Part shown: positions 34,801 through 46,521 of the stretch, one piece after another
How positions within the stretch are numbered: position 1 is the stretch's first letter
Layout: each line of letters begins with the position of its first letter
Origin: Cryptomeria japonica
Taxonomy: Eukaryota > Streptophyta > Pinopsida > Cupressales > Cupressaceae
NCBI RefSeq assembly: GCF_030272615.1
Contig: NC_081408.1
Coordinates: 304,207,450 to 304,271,449 of the forward strand
Length of the DNA stretch: 64,000 nucleotides
Reading direction: 5' to 3'
The notes under the pieces: generated by a model
The model's database searches: none
What the model was told of the DNA's origin: nothing
What the model saw: only the letters and a program-made list of their open reading frames with translations
Translations under genes and position numbers: made by a program

Positions 34801-36830
34801 TGGTTAATTTGGTCTTTGGTATATATTTTTAGCAAAATGGACAGAGGCTTTCCCACTACAATATCTTTATCTCATCTTGAAAGAGGTCTACTATTTCTTC
34901 TTGAATGTATTCTACAGTAGATTTGTACATCATACAAAAGATATGTGTTCAAAACAACACAATATTTGCTCTCTCCTTAATACAAAAGAAAACAATCTCT
35001 ATAATCTTCTTGCTTTGTGAATCTTTATGTATTAAAAATAGGTCTCAAGGCGTGATGTTCTTTGAAAGAACTTTAAGATATCTTCATGATGAAAATCTAC
35101 CATAATAGAGGAAGTGAAACAAGTAATAACAAACCTGGCATGCAAAATCATGGTAATGTGTCTAAATACTGCTTTCACCTCCTCCCACACATGCAAGGTG
35201 GCTTCCAACTCCCTCTTCAACACTTTGGCCACCATAAAAAAAAATCTCCTCTTCTTACATTAAAACTGTTGTTGGAAGCATTATATTTAGAGTTCATTGT
35301 TTGAAATTGCCCCTTTCCTATTCGAAACTCGCTGCTCTTGATTGACATTTGTTGTTCAATTCCTTCTTGGGCACCATTTTTCCTTTGTTTTAAGCTTTCA
35401 AGGAAAGCTACAGGGGTTTAGGACTCTTTTCCTCATTTGATCAAGTCATTATAAAGACGATTGAGGAATTAAATATTTGACAATTAAAACCTCTCAATAT
35501 ACCCCCTTTTTGTATCATTTAATCCCCAAAAAGCTTTTTACACCACATAGTAATATTTACTTCATTTACTCAGTCCTAAGGTTTAGTACTCAGCTAATTC
35601 ATCATGAGAAGTGAAAAAATAGGTAGCAGCCTTATCATTAACATGTTTATCATTGATGTAGACTATTGTAGCATTGTTCTCTATTAATCCATTTCCTTCA
35701 CTGTTACAATCTTTTGCATTAATAATATGGCTAAGCATTACTCCATACCTATTCTTGCAAGGGTTTTCCTACTATTTTCATGGTCTTCACACTTTTCCTC
35801 TTTTGTGATGATTTCTATCTTGCCTTTTGAAGATGTTGCCGTAAGACTTTGACTATGAGTTGAGACCTCTTTTTTGGGACAGTGAGTAAAACCACTATGT
35901 ATAGTATTGTTACTACTTGGGTGCCTTCACCTAGGTTTTAAGCTTGTGCTTCTAATATTTGCCTTAAATCTTTTCTCACAAATTGTGAGTTCACCATTAT
36001 CGACAGGGGCAAGCTCAAACAATGTTTTGCTCCTTCACTAAAACTTTTATTTCTAAAATAGTGCAAAACCCTCGTTGGACATCTAAAGACTTTATTTCAA
36101 TGGATAGCAAAAGCGAGCTTGGAAAGTTGAGACAAACTTGGCAAGTACTCTAAACAAATATTTGGATATCTTCCTTCTACTTCTATGTTCTATTCTCCAA
36201 TATACCAGACTGAATTCTATCATTTAGAGTATATTTTCTGTAGTGAACTATTATTATCTTTTTTGCTACTTTTCTTCTCTTATCATGTCTCTTGTTTATT
36301 AAAAGATAGCTGCAATATCCTCTTCTCTAAAGAAATTTTGCCAAGCTTATTTTTCGTCTTCTTTCTGATGTGCATCATTCCTTCAAGTACTCACGACTTT
36401 TTTTGTTTTACACAATAATTATTTATTTCCCATTTTTTTTTCACTTCCACTTAAATATCCCAATTATTATCAATAATCCCTTTGAAACAAATTAATTTCC
36501 CGCATTCTATATAATTACTGATTTCTACTTTTATCTTGCAGGTACAATGCTTGAACACTGAAGCATAGTAACCTCCAATTAATGGATACCTCACATTCAT
36601 AATTTCTCCTCAAAATTATGCAAAATACTTATTATATAATTTTCATCACATTTTCCCTCAACTAAATGTTCTTACAAGAGTCATAACACTTAATATTACT
36701 ATCCTCTAACTCTGTGCTTTCCTTTACCCTACATGTATTACAAATAAATCACTCTTACTATCACAAACTCATACTAATACTAACATTATAATGCATATAA
36801 AGTTAATTGAGTCATAATATAAAAAACAAG
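31803..36830. other. AT-rich, intron-like; no supported gene
   Basis: I see no recognisable protein. A 37-bp tandem duplication (TGGACTCTCCATTC in both copies) lies at 32094-32156. A GC-rich island at 32702-32850 is described separately. Splice-acceptor-like sites near 33800 (aatgcag) and 34210 (ctgcag) precede short open stretches that I could not assign. Confidence 0.4.
32702..32850. repeat. GTCCCC-rich island, transposon-end-like
   Basis: In AT-rich surroundings this 150-bp stretch has repeated GTCCCC and GGGGAC words (CAAGTCCCCAAAATGTCCCC, GTGTCCCCGGG). Similar islands occur near 42060-42290, 51485-51605 and 61140-61200. I infer remnants of terminal regions of one DNA-transposon family. 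Confidence 0.35.
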
Positions 36831-36839
36831 CTTGCTAAA

Positions 36840-36962
36840 ATCTAAAAATAGCTGATATTATAACTTATTTACAATGCTTTCTCCATTTAAAAAATCAATA
36901 GAATCTAAAAATAGCTTATTATAACTTATTTACAATGCTTTCTCCATTTAAAAAATCAATAG
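36840..36962. repeat. tandem duplication, about 62 bp
   Basis: Copies at 36840-36901 and 36903-36962 are nearly identical (both contain ACAATGCTTTCTCCATTT). The second has a 2-bp deletion. A run of 22 A follows at 37110-37131. Confidence 0.85.
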
Positions 36963-36969
36963 AAGATTG

Positions 36970-38050
36970 CACAAATATAATGTTCTTCCTCTACCAAATA
37001 AATTTATATAGAACAATGATATTCCACTCTAAATAACATTTTACTTAACAAAGTTTTATTCCATTTATAAACTTAGCTAATTTTAATTTTATTCATCTTT
37101 CACCCAAACAAAAAAAAAAAAAAAAAAAAAACATTTTGGACTAATGCTACTATTATAATGTATATAAAGAAAACAAAAAATAACATTAAAGTGCATATAT
37201 ATAAAACTATGTACTCTCTCCAATATTCACCCCTCCCCCTGACAAAAACCCTGCCTATCGGCTTTCCGTTGTTTTAGTAGTTCGGGGAATAATGATTTCT
37301 TTGCTATCAGTACAATAAATGTCACCGGATATGCACATTTAATAACAAGTTCGTGGTAAATATAACTCATGCCAAAAAGCAAACTTGAAGACAAGTTGGA
37401 CATCGGGTGTACAGAGACTCCTTGCTGGCTTTTCGAGGACATGCCACGATGGAAAAACTGATTTCCACCTATTTCATATTATATCTTATCTATACTCACC
37501 TTTTTTCCAACTATAGGGGTCCGTGAGAGTAGCATTTCAGACAAGTATTCTTGTATATGTGCATAGATTGATGACCCCTTTTAATATCAAATTGCTTGTT
37601 TTGAACATAGTCCTATATTTTAGGAGTCAATTTCTAAGGCTTTTACTATGAAGTACTTGAACCTGTTTTTAGCCTATCAATGTCCCTTCTTCGTTCAAAT
37701 TGGTGGTTTTCCTTATGAACCTTAACATATGTATTCTCGTTAACTTGAGTAAATAGTACTACTAATATGCAGTGCTCCATCTTTCAAATTCATATTAACC
37801 AATAGGTACTTACCTTGACCCACTGGTGATATGTACATTTATTTTGCAAACTTAGACAAATTGTGTTATTTTAACTTGGGGCAGAATTAATATCTCTCTC
37901 TGTAATATTTCATACACTTCTAGAAATTTGATAAATTTTGATTCCACTAGCACCAGATTTAAATTCTTAGGTTGAATACACCCTTGATTTGCTAGCCACT
38001 ACTAGATTATTCCCTTCTCTATGAGTATGCATAATTTCAAAAGATTCAAA
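36970..38050. other. AT-rich, no gene seen
   Basis: No coding frame is supported. It contains the A22 tract at 37110-37131. Confidence 0.45.
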
Positions 38051-38059
38051 GCAGTCTAC

Positions 38060-38420
38060 GATGTCCCAAATGTGATAAAGTATATGTGAGATCTTCCAGT
38101 TGTTCACCCTTCTCTATTTACATGCATTGATGAGGAGCACGGAGTCTCCTTCCATGATGAGTTTCTTAATACCCATCTCCCTAGCCAATGTGATTCCTCT
38201 TAGTAGTGCAAAAGATTCTACAAAATTGTTTGTTCCAGGAGGAATAATATGAGCTGTCACTTTTATGATTTATCCTTTGTAATTTTTGATAAAACAAACC
38301 ACAGCCTGATATGCCTAGATTACCACCTCCATCAAAGTTCAGTTTATGTAAGTCCTTAGGAGGGGGAATCCAAGATATCTCATTGTGATCAATTTTATGA
38401 TTGATTTGATCCATGCGACT
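38060..38420 (-). pseudogene. second RNase H domain relic
   Basis: Minus-strand frames spell ISWIPPPKDLHKLNFDGGG (catalytic Asp near 38330), then after a frameshift FALLRGITLAREMGIKKL with the expected Glu position lost in the shift, and IMEGDSVLLINACK (second Asp near 38150), followed by a TAG. This is the RVT_3-like RNase H fold found after plant LINE reverse transcriptases. No reverse transcriptase is adjacent. It differs clearly in sequence from the relic at 25060-25530. Confidence 0.65.
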
Positions 38421-38499
38421 ATTTTTGTAAGAGACTTATAAGTCTTCCTAGTGTTTTAACAATCAAGCATCCCAATTTGTAAAGGTCGAGCCTATGCTT

Positions 38500-38640
38500 T
38501 TATTATTTTTAACACGTGTGTTAACTACTTTCATGATTGATTTCACAATGTTGGAGACGACCATTCGGGGTTCAAATGTCTATGTTAACCACTTTCGTGA
38601 TTGGTTTCACAACTTTAGACCTTAAGGGAGATTGATAGAA
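38500..38640. repeat. imperfect tandem duplication, about 63 bp
   Basis: The phrase 'gttaactactttcatgatt' at about 38520 recurs as 'gttaaccactttcgtgatt' at about 38583, with matching continuations. Confidence 0.6.
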
Positions 38641-39361
38641 AAACTTTCAGCATGAGTGAGAACAATTTTTCACACATAAACATGCAAAAATAGTTTTGCA
38701 CAGTCATTTAACCTGAGTATTTTCAACCTCTGGCATACAACATAACCATTAGTAAAAGTAGCACCCTGTCTATCCAAGGTAACCTTCATTGAGCCTTTAA
38801 GATAATCATTTAGTCAACACATAATGTCAAAAGTAAGCTAGACACTCACAAATATCATGCACATAATCTAACCAACGCCTTAATACTAGAAGAAATAATT
38901 TAAGTTACTGGGAGTGTAGAAAAAACACAGTAAATAGATACTGCAGAAATTATTAGAATATGTGATTTTTGCAAATTTACCAAATCGTAAAGAAAAGGAA
39001 AGTGGATTTAATCTTAGAAAATAACCTATAGGAAGACCTGAAATATAAAAAATGATGGGAAAACACTAAGAAATCAAAACATTTAAGCAAAGCTACTCAA
39101 ACAAGAATAACCACTTAACAAGAACTATTGTCAACAGTGGTTTTGATTTGGTCAAGTATTCAGTTGAGAGTGTTAATGTCAAAGATGGTATATATCTTCA
39201 AGGTTAATATGGGAGTTTCATGAAAACACGGTAAGTGGAGGAAGACCAAATCTAGAAAAAGGGGCCCATATTTACCTGAATGTAATTGAGAATAATTTGT
39301 TATATTCAATTATATAATGGTGTTAATACTAGCATCTATATTTTGTAAAATTTGTGTATTA
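38641..39361. other. AT-rich, no gene seen
   Basis: No coding frame or repeat is supported up to the small LTR element. Confidence 0.45.
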
Positions 39362-39548
39362 TAATACAGATGCAAAAGCATATGGATTTCAAAAAATCGA
39401 TGTTGTTCAATTAATCAAGGAGACAAAGCTCCTTTAAATAGAGTTACAAAGACGATGTTTCTAAAAGAAACAATCGTTAACTAGAGGCGAAATTAGAAAC
39501 AACTTAAATGACCATTAACAACACAAAGAGAAAGATATTATTCTAATA
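39362..39548 (-). repeat. 3' LTR of small LTR element
   Basis: This 187-bp copy begins TAATACAGATGC on the plus strand and ends TATTCTAATA, followed by the complement of the polypurine tract (ccctccttta). Confidence 0.85.
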
Positions 39549-40000
39549 CCCTCCTTTAATGGTCATCGTTCTAACTACCAAGTGAAATAATAGAGAAGGT
39601 TGCCCCCTTCTTCTCAGAACACGCTGCAATAGAAGACAATAGCCTGCCACTAACTCTGCCACTTGAGATGAGTCTGCCACCAACCCTCCCAGAAACTACA
39701 GAACTTCTGAAGATACCCAAAACAACACCAACCGTCCAACCTGATGTTGGAGAACTATCCCTTCCTGTAACCAGAGACACACCAAGAACAGCTATCACGA
39801 TTTTGAGGAAAAAACCGGCAAACCCTCCAAACTATTGCAGATGAGCAAGATGCCCGAAAATAGACTGCAAATAAGAAACTAGTGCAGATGTTCGCACAAC
39901 AACTCCAAGTGCGACGAAAAACAGACTGTAGCAAAGTACAATTTTTGAGGAAAAAATCATAAACCCTCATGATTTATTTTTACACGGACAAAATATATTT

Positions 40001-40112
40001 AAAAACCCACAGATAATTTTTTAGAAGAAAATTATTAAAACCCACAGATTTTTTTAAGGGAAAAAATATTAAAACCCATCAGAATTTTTTTTAGGTAAAA
40101 AATTATTAAAAA
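40001..40112. repeat. short tandem repeat inside small LTR element
   Basis: About three copies of a 36-bp unit: 'attaaaacccacaga' followed by a T run, an 'agaa' or 'aggg' spacer and an A run. Confidence 0.6.
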
Positions 40113-40841
40113 CCGAAACAAACATCGATGCCCATAAGCCATCTTCACACTTTTCGAGGCATGAAAAATGAGGTACTGAGAAGATGCTAAGTGCACAAAA
40201 CCTGACTGCCTTCCAACATCAAGTTGGTCAATGACACCATCTTGCACGTTTCCCAATGCACGAAAAATGAAAAACTGAGAAGAGGCACTGGCACAAAATT
40301 CAAAAAATTTGAATCTCAATGCAAAAATAGAGGCAGATGCAGGTACAAACTTCAAAAAATGAAGTGCAGCAGGCACGAATTTCAAGAAAAAAATTTCGAC
40401 TAACCCAAAAAAATCCGAAGACAACCCAGAAATCCTTGCGAAAAACCCAGGACGAATCTACTGTCGGAATTTGGATCCGCTGGCTCAAAAATCGAAGCAC
40501 CCAAAAAATTCTGACGACGACCCAATTGAGATCTCGAAAAACCCACCACGAATTTGTGCTTAGAAAAAAAAAATCGAATGAATCTGGAGGGTCAAAACCC
40601 TAGCCGAAAATGCAGATTTTCGTCCAAAAATTACAAAAAAAAATTGCCTCGCGTGGTTGCACAAAATGCAAGAGAGACGGGTCGCGGGAGAGGGCAGAAA
40701 ATAGCCAGAAAACCCTAGTAGTTGCAGCCAAAATGAACTGCAAAAGTAGCAATTTCGAATAAACAAAGAAATTTTTCAAAAAAAACTGTTAAAAATTCAT
40801 GACGAATTTTTAATTGAAAAATTATTTCGAAAATAACCAAA

Positions 40842-40853
40842 GGTCTAATACCA
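40842..40853 (-). promoter_or_regulatory. PBS of small LTR element
   Basis: On the minus strand this reads TGGTATTAGACC, two differences from the common Met-tRNA PBS TGGTATCAGAGC, and touches the LTR. Confidence 0.7.
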
Positions 40854-41040
40854 TAATACAGATGCAAAAGCATATGGATTTCAAAGAATTGATGTTGTTC
40901 AATTAATCAAAGAGACAAAGCTCCTTTAAATAGAGTTACAAAGACGATGTTTCTAAAAGAAACAATCGTTAACTAGAGGCGAAATTAGAAACAACTTAAA
41001 TGACCATTAACAACACAAAGAGAAAGATATTATTCTAATA
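40854..41040 (-). repeat. 5' LTR of small LTR element
   Basis: This 187-bp copy is nearly identical to 39362-39548 and lies next to the PBS. It would carry the promoter, on the minus strand. Confidence 0.85.
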
Positions 41041-42609
41041 TAAAATACATCAAGAGATATTTGTCTTCAGAAATACTAATGAGCAAAGAAAACTCTAGAC
41101 AAAAGAAAACATAGACAAGCTCTAGACAAAAGAAAACATAGACAAGCTCTTTACAGTGAAATTGAACAATGAGTTTATCATAATTAGAGTGACTTTCTTT
41201 CTTAGATGCTACTACTTCCCATGGAAAATATAATAGGAAAATTTGTAAAGGTCATATTAGGCTTCATTGTTTTGCATAGTTTGACTATTCATGGAGCTTC
41301 TCAATTTCAAGCACATTCTACATTTCAATTTTAAATCCCTTTCACTTCAACACTTTATTTCCTTGATGACAGGGGCACAATTTTGAGCTCCTTTAGGTAT
41401 GCTGGTCATTAGGTCTAATGGGTTTTCTTATAGGGTAAGGTATAGGATGAAATCATAGAATGATAATGCAAAGAATGAAGATGATGCTAGAGATGCAGCC
41501 TTTCAAACTAGTGTAGAGTAGAGTAGGAAGTTATTGAATTTGCAAGATCAACATCCTTGAAAAGGTACATAATTAAATTTTTTTAAATCTTAGTTGAGTT
41601 TCTTTTATCAGTAGATTCCTATTTATAAGGTTTTCTATATAACATGTGTTCTAGTCAGTGAGAATTGTTCCCTTAATTACATTGGCAAGAGTGCAAATCT
41701 TGTGGTTGATGTGTCAAGTTGATTATCTTCTTAAAATAGTGGGTGGGTGGTGGAACAAGTACCATAAATTATGTTAAAAATAGAAAGATTGAAATAGATC
41801 GCAATCTTCAGTATTTTAGATTGCATCAGGGATATAGGAGCAGTTTGGTCTCTTTTCTTAGAGATGGATCATAACAATTTTTAAATTTATAGTAACAATC
41901 TTAAAGCAGTATTGCACTAATATTAACAAAAGATAGGTCAATTTCTCACTATGGACTTTCTTTGGGTACACATATGAATTTAACCATGGACTTTACCTTG
42001 GACAGCTTACAAAGCTCTAGAATTCCAAACATGCAAGAAGATTTATTTTTAACTATGTTATTTGGGAATGTGTCCCCAAGCCTAAATCTCTCATCCATAT
42101 CTTGGGGATGGCCCATGGACATCCCCTAAGCATCCCCAATATATCATTTCTAGTCAAAATTGTCTCAAAAAATAGGGGCCACTGCTCCCTAGTGTCGAGA
42201 GTGTCTAATCATCCCAGGGACAAATGAGGATGTTTGGGACATCTCTTGATCATCCTAGAGAGATGGCCAAATGACTCGGACACAAGGGAGCCAAATTTTA
42301 TAAAAAAAAATCAAACAAACAAACACATACAGTTCAATTTTTTTAAAAAAACATTTTTTAATTCTTTTGTGAGCCCCTACCTCCCTACTTATCCTAAAGG
42401 AGAATAGATTGACTTTTTTGTTTCATTTCAACATTTGTGTGAAAGGAAAAAAGAGAAGCAGCAACAAGGGTTTGAAGCTAACTAGTGAAAGAGGAGCAAC
42501 AACAAGTGATAGAAAGAAAAGAGATTCAATGTAGGGCAAAGAGGCTACAAATCCTTCAAATAGGTAAGTTTCATCCTTTCTTTTTTCAAAAAAATTCAAA
42601 GCTTCAAGC
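41041..42609. other. non-coding, with GTCCCC-type island
   Basis: I see no gene. From about 42060 to 42290 a region rich in 'gtcccc', 'ggggatg' and 'catcccc' words precedes the hAT relic and could be its terminal region. Confidence 0.4.
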
Positions 42610-42699
42610 ATGAAATGTCTAAATTTTTTTATTTTTTTGCATTTTTTCAATTTAAAATTGCATTCAATCTCAAAAAAAAAGAGCAACAATGAGAGTGAC

Positions 42700-44370
42700 A
42701 ATAATAGTGAGAATGAAATGGAAGTAGGTGGTGAAAATACAAATCCAAGTGTTGAGGAGGGTGATAGTAGACAACAACCAAACCCATTTAGGCACCCTTC
42801 AAAAATCATGGAAAAAATATGCAAAGGGCCCTTTCAACAAAAAAAAACTCTCCAATATGTTACACCTAAGGATAAAAAGCAAGAAAAATGTAGGGGGCAA
42901 TAAGGTGTGGAATTGTCATATTTGCTTGACAGATTTTAGAGGTAGCTACACAAGATTACGATCTCACTTTTTGGGTGTCACAATCCATGGAGTTAAAGTT
43001 TGTCCAACACTAAAAGAAAATGAGAAGACATAGTGTCATAGGTTGCACATGGAAGTGGAAATGGGGAAACAAGGTGTGGCAATGTCGACACCTTCTTTTG
43101 CAAGTGCACAATCATTTATAATTATATCATCCATGATTGGTAGTAGTGAAGTTGGCACAAGAGGAAAGAGGAAAATAAGTGGTGGTGACAAAGTAGTGTC
43201 ATTTGAAGCTATGTTTAGTGTGAAAGCGCAAGAAGCTACAAAGTTTTTCAATGCCAAATTGTTTTTTTCCCGTGTCATCCCATTTCATGTGGCCCATTTC
43301 TCTTACTTCAAACAAATGATGAGAAATGTAACCACCATTGGTCCCTCATTCATACCCCCCTGGAGATCATAAGCTACACATTACCCTCCAAGAAAAAGCG
43401 TTATCCAAGGTTAATGTGCTAGTAGCGGATATGAAGCAAATTTGGATTAAGACAGGTTGCTCTATTGTGATGGATGGTTGGACTGATGTTAGACACCAAC
43501 CATTCATCAATATCATAGTCACATGCCCAATTGGTTCTTATTTTCTCAAAGTCGTGGATTGTTCAAGGAAGTGTAAGGACGTAGACTTCCAAGTTACCAT
43601 TTTGAGAGATGTCATAGAGGAGGTTGTGCCTGCTAATATTGTACAAGTGATCACCAATTCAACATATGTACAAATCAACTAGTTTGATGGTGTAGGGTGC
43701 TTACAAGCGCATTTTTCGGACCTTGTGTTGTGTTCATGCATTGAAAACCATAAGGAAGATAGATTAGGTAAAGCAAGTGGTGGTGGAAGCTAAAGAAATT
43801 CAAATGTTCATTTATAACCACCACACCTCACTTACTCTCTTCTAAACATTTTCAAAGGAGTTCCTCAAACCTGTTGAGACAAGGTATGCCACTTGCTTCA
43901 TTTTGATTCACTTTTAAATTTTCAATATATGAAATTTTGGGAAAAAATTGAAACTTCAATCATTTGTATTACAATTGCATTGAACCTTATAATGCTCGTC
44001 TTTTAATGAATATACCATAGGTATAGCACGCACTTCATCTTGTTGGAGAGAATGTTTCATGTGCATGAACCTCTACAATTGATGATGGTGATTCCAAAAT
44101 GGACTTAGATGGCATAATTCAAACTCTACTCAAGAAAAATCCATTAAACAAAATATCTTTGATGACGATTTTTTATTAAAAATTAAACATTAGATTACTG
44201 ACTTTCACATTAAAATTTTTATTTTAATATTTTAATTGTCCAATGTTCCAACTTTCAAAATTGTATGGACCAAGGGATGGAAGGGTGTCTCCATGTGATG
44301 ACTCAAAGGTTGTAGATGGATTCACACATGCCATTGATAAGGTGTCCAGAGGAGAAAAGTTCAATAGATC
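42700..44370 (+). pseudogene. hAT transposase relic (BED finger, DUF659)
   Basis: Fragments in several frames give the order of a plant hAT transposase. A BED-type zinc finger is visible at about 42905-42995 (WNCHICLTDF, then TRLRSHFLG, C-x2-C and H). A DUF659 domain follows at 43240-43680 (FFSRVIPFHVAH, GCSIVMDGWTD, INIIVTCPIGSYFLK). Then comes the next hAT segment at 43722-43915 (CCVHALKTIRKID, EAKEIQMFIYNHH, LKPVETRYATCFI) with TAG and TAA stops. A further piece at 44019-44095 (RYSTHFILLERMFH) repeats the RYAT motif. The acidic catalytic core and the dimerisation domain are not seen. It is unrelated in position to the hAT tail at 4.3-4.8 kb. Confidence 0.8.
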
Positions 44371-44378
44371 TGACCACA

Positions 44379-44395
44379 AAAAAAAAAAAAAAAAC
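44379..44395. repeat. poly(A) run
   Basis: A run of about 17 A near the 3' side of the hAT relic. It could be a simple tract; there is no evidence that it is a retroposon tail. Confidence 0.6.
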
Positions 44396-45190
44396 TCTTG
44401 AGAAAAAAAGAGGTGTTCAATAATCTTTTATCAGTACTCTATAATGAGGTAAGAAATTGTGAGCTTTCATATTACAAATGGCATGCAGTTAACAATATAC
44501 ATTTCAACATAATAGCATATGCTTAAAGGCTCTGTAGAAAGCAAAACTCTCAAAAAAACCTTTTTACCAATTCTTAATAGACAATTTAACAAATTATACC
44601 AGGCCATTGGGATATTTCATTAATTTGTGATTGTTTTTAGAAAATTGTAAAGCAAAGTGACTAGTGATTAGTAATTAGGCAAAACCAATGGCAATCAAGT
44701 GGCTCCATTTAGACAAGGCCCCAAATTGCGTACACAATAACCTGGCCATGTGAAGCCTTGTTCTTGCTTCAAACAGATGATCCCTCTCTTCACTCTCTAA
44801 ATCGCCACTCTTGGATTGAAATGAAAACCCCAGATTTTGTATTGAAATGAAAACCCCTCATTTTGTATTGTAATGTCCCCAATTTTTAAGGTGAATTAAA
44901 TTGTTTTTTGTTGTAAAATAAATAAAATAAAATATTCAAACAAACTTAATATTAATTGTTTTTATAAGATCACTATTAAATATATCGGATATGCTTATGC
45001 TTATGGATTTGATAAACGATTTATGATTTCTGAAGATGAAAACTTTCAAAGATTGACTCTTCCTGAGAATGGATTCATGACAAAGTTCACAACTAGACCC
45101 AAATTTATGAAGTCAAATTTGCAGGAATAAAAAATAATGACAGATCAATGATAATTTGTAGTTGTTGGAAATAAATAATATTTTGTTTTG
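44396..45190. other. non-coding; LTR-end signature at 44869
   Basis: I see no gene. TGTAATGTCCCC at 44869-44880 matches the LTR ends found inverted at 59494-59505 and 62627-62638, so a truncated LTR may start here. Confidence 0.35.
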
Positions 45191-45203
45191 AATATAAGAG
45201 TGC

Positions 45204-46126
45204 TTGTTTGTCATAATTCTCGATGAAGTCGATTCTTTATTTGGCCCTTCATCATTGAGAGAACAAATAGAAGAGTTCAAGTCATGGTCACAAGTGGTAA
45301 GGGGACCAACAAGTGAGCAGAGAGGAATCATTGAAAATCAAGTCAAAAGACAACTAAGGGAAGAAAAAGATAAACAGAGCAAGGCTGCAAACATCATAAT
45401 TAAAGGTTTAAAGGTTTAAAGGCTTAAGAAAGTTTCAGTTTGGAACAAAGGGAGTGAAACGAGCAAAGGGCATGGTGGAGTCACAGTTCTAATAGATGAG
45501 AAGTGGCAGGGAATTGTAAAAGTGGAAAAAGAAGACACTAATAAACAATACATATGGCTGCAAATAACAAAGAATGGGGTGACTTTCAAATTGGCCACTT
45601 GCTACTTGGCTCCAAAAAATTCAAAGTTTTATAAGAAGAGGAACCTAGACAACGAAGACCCTTACGCATCACTAAAAAAAGATATCTCTATTTTTAATAC
45701 CTTTGGTGACATAGTGCTAATGGGAGACTTTAATGCAAAGATGGCTAATAATCAATCCCTTTAGTTGGGCAATGAAGAAAGAGGGGAAAACAATCCTCTT
45801 TGGTTGGAGGAAGGTAGAGGTCAACATTGGGAAAGAACCTCTCAAGATGGTAAGGGCAGTGTGTCTCAGTTTGGTGCAGAATTATACCTTTGTAGTTTAT
45901 TTAGCATGGTCATTTGCAATGGCATGAAAGATTGGCCAAGGTCAAGGGCATCACATGCAATACTTATAATGGCCGAAGTGTTGTAGACTACGTGATTTTC
46001 TCACAAAGTTTTGTTTATAGATTGTTGGAGTTTGATATTGGGGATTGCCCTATTGAGATGAAATCAGATCACTCACCCCTTCTTGTTAAATTAGGCATTT
46101 CTCCACGCAATCAACACAATGAGTAG
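45204..46126 (+). pseudogene. LINE ORF1 end and endonuclease domain (broken)
   Basis: The first part (45204-45419) reads FKSWSQVVRGPTSEQRG, a charged helical stretch, then ANNIIIKGLK-like sequence as in LINE ORF1 proteins. The endonuclease follows: IWLQITKNGVTFKLATCY, SIFNTFGDIVLMGDFNAK with the catalytic Asp/Asn pair, a stop after NQSL near 45764, then in shifted frames CNGMKDWPRS, YNGRSVVDYVIFSQS and MKSDHSPLLVKL with the terminal SDH motif. The full set of endonuclease signatures is present but spread over three frames. Confidence 0.7.
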
Positions 46127-46521
46127 GCTCACCACATGCAAAAGAATGGACCTTCCAAGGGAAAAATCCTCATAAATCAAAAGAACAAAGAAATCTTTAG
46201 TGTTGATCTTAAGCAACATTTACACGATCTAAAGTACAATAGAAAGGTTAAGGTTAAGGCGGCCAATAAGATAGGGGCCCACATTCATAGCAGTTAGTTG
46301 ATCCCATTAATCCACAAGGCTTAGGTCATGCAAAAGACCTCAATCCAAGATGAGGGTTGCAAACACTTTTCTGGCAAATCCCTGGTTTGATGAAGACTGT
46401 AAGGCAACCAAGACATCTCTAAAAGAGAGTGGAATGGACAGAGTACAAGAACAAATATGAAAAACTGGTGTAATCAAAAATAGAAAAATATGTTAATAAA
46501 GAAGGAAAAAACTAATTTCTC

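Larger units (their letters stand above)
39362..41040 (-). mobile_element. small non-autonomous LTR element (TRIM/SMART-like)
   Basis: Two direct repeats of exactly 187 bp (39362-39548 and 40854-41040) flank a 1.3-kb interior. They differ at about 3 positions, so the insertion is young. On the minus strand a PBS (TGGTATTAGACC) directly follows the right copy, and a polypurine stretch (TTAAAGGAGGG) directly precedes the left copy, so the right copy is the 5' LTR. The interior shows no gag or pol; frames in it are short and unrelated to known domains. Its LTRs lack a clean TG...CA end (TATTAGAAT... on the minus strand) and I could not define a target-site duplication. It would need enzymes from an autonomous element. 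Confidence 0.85.

Noticed and set aside
36840-36962. CRISPR-like spacing of repeats
   Set aside because: Only two adjacent copies without spacers; a simple tandem duplication in a eukaryotic context.
42423-42824. 133-codon minus-strand frame with membrane-like text
   Set aside because: It lies antisense to the hAT relic and its Phe/Leu/Ser runs come from A-rich and GA-rich sense DNA.
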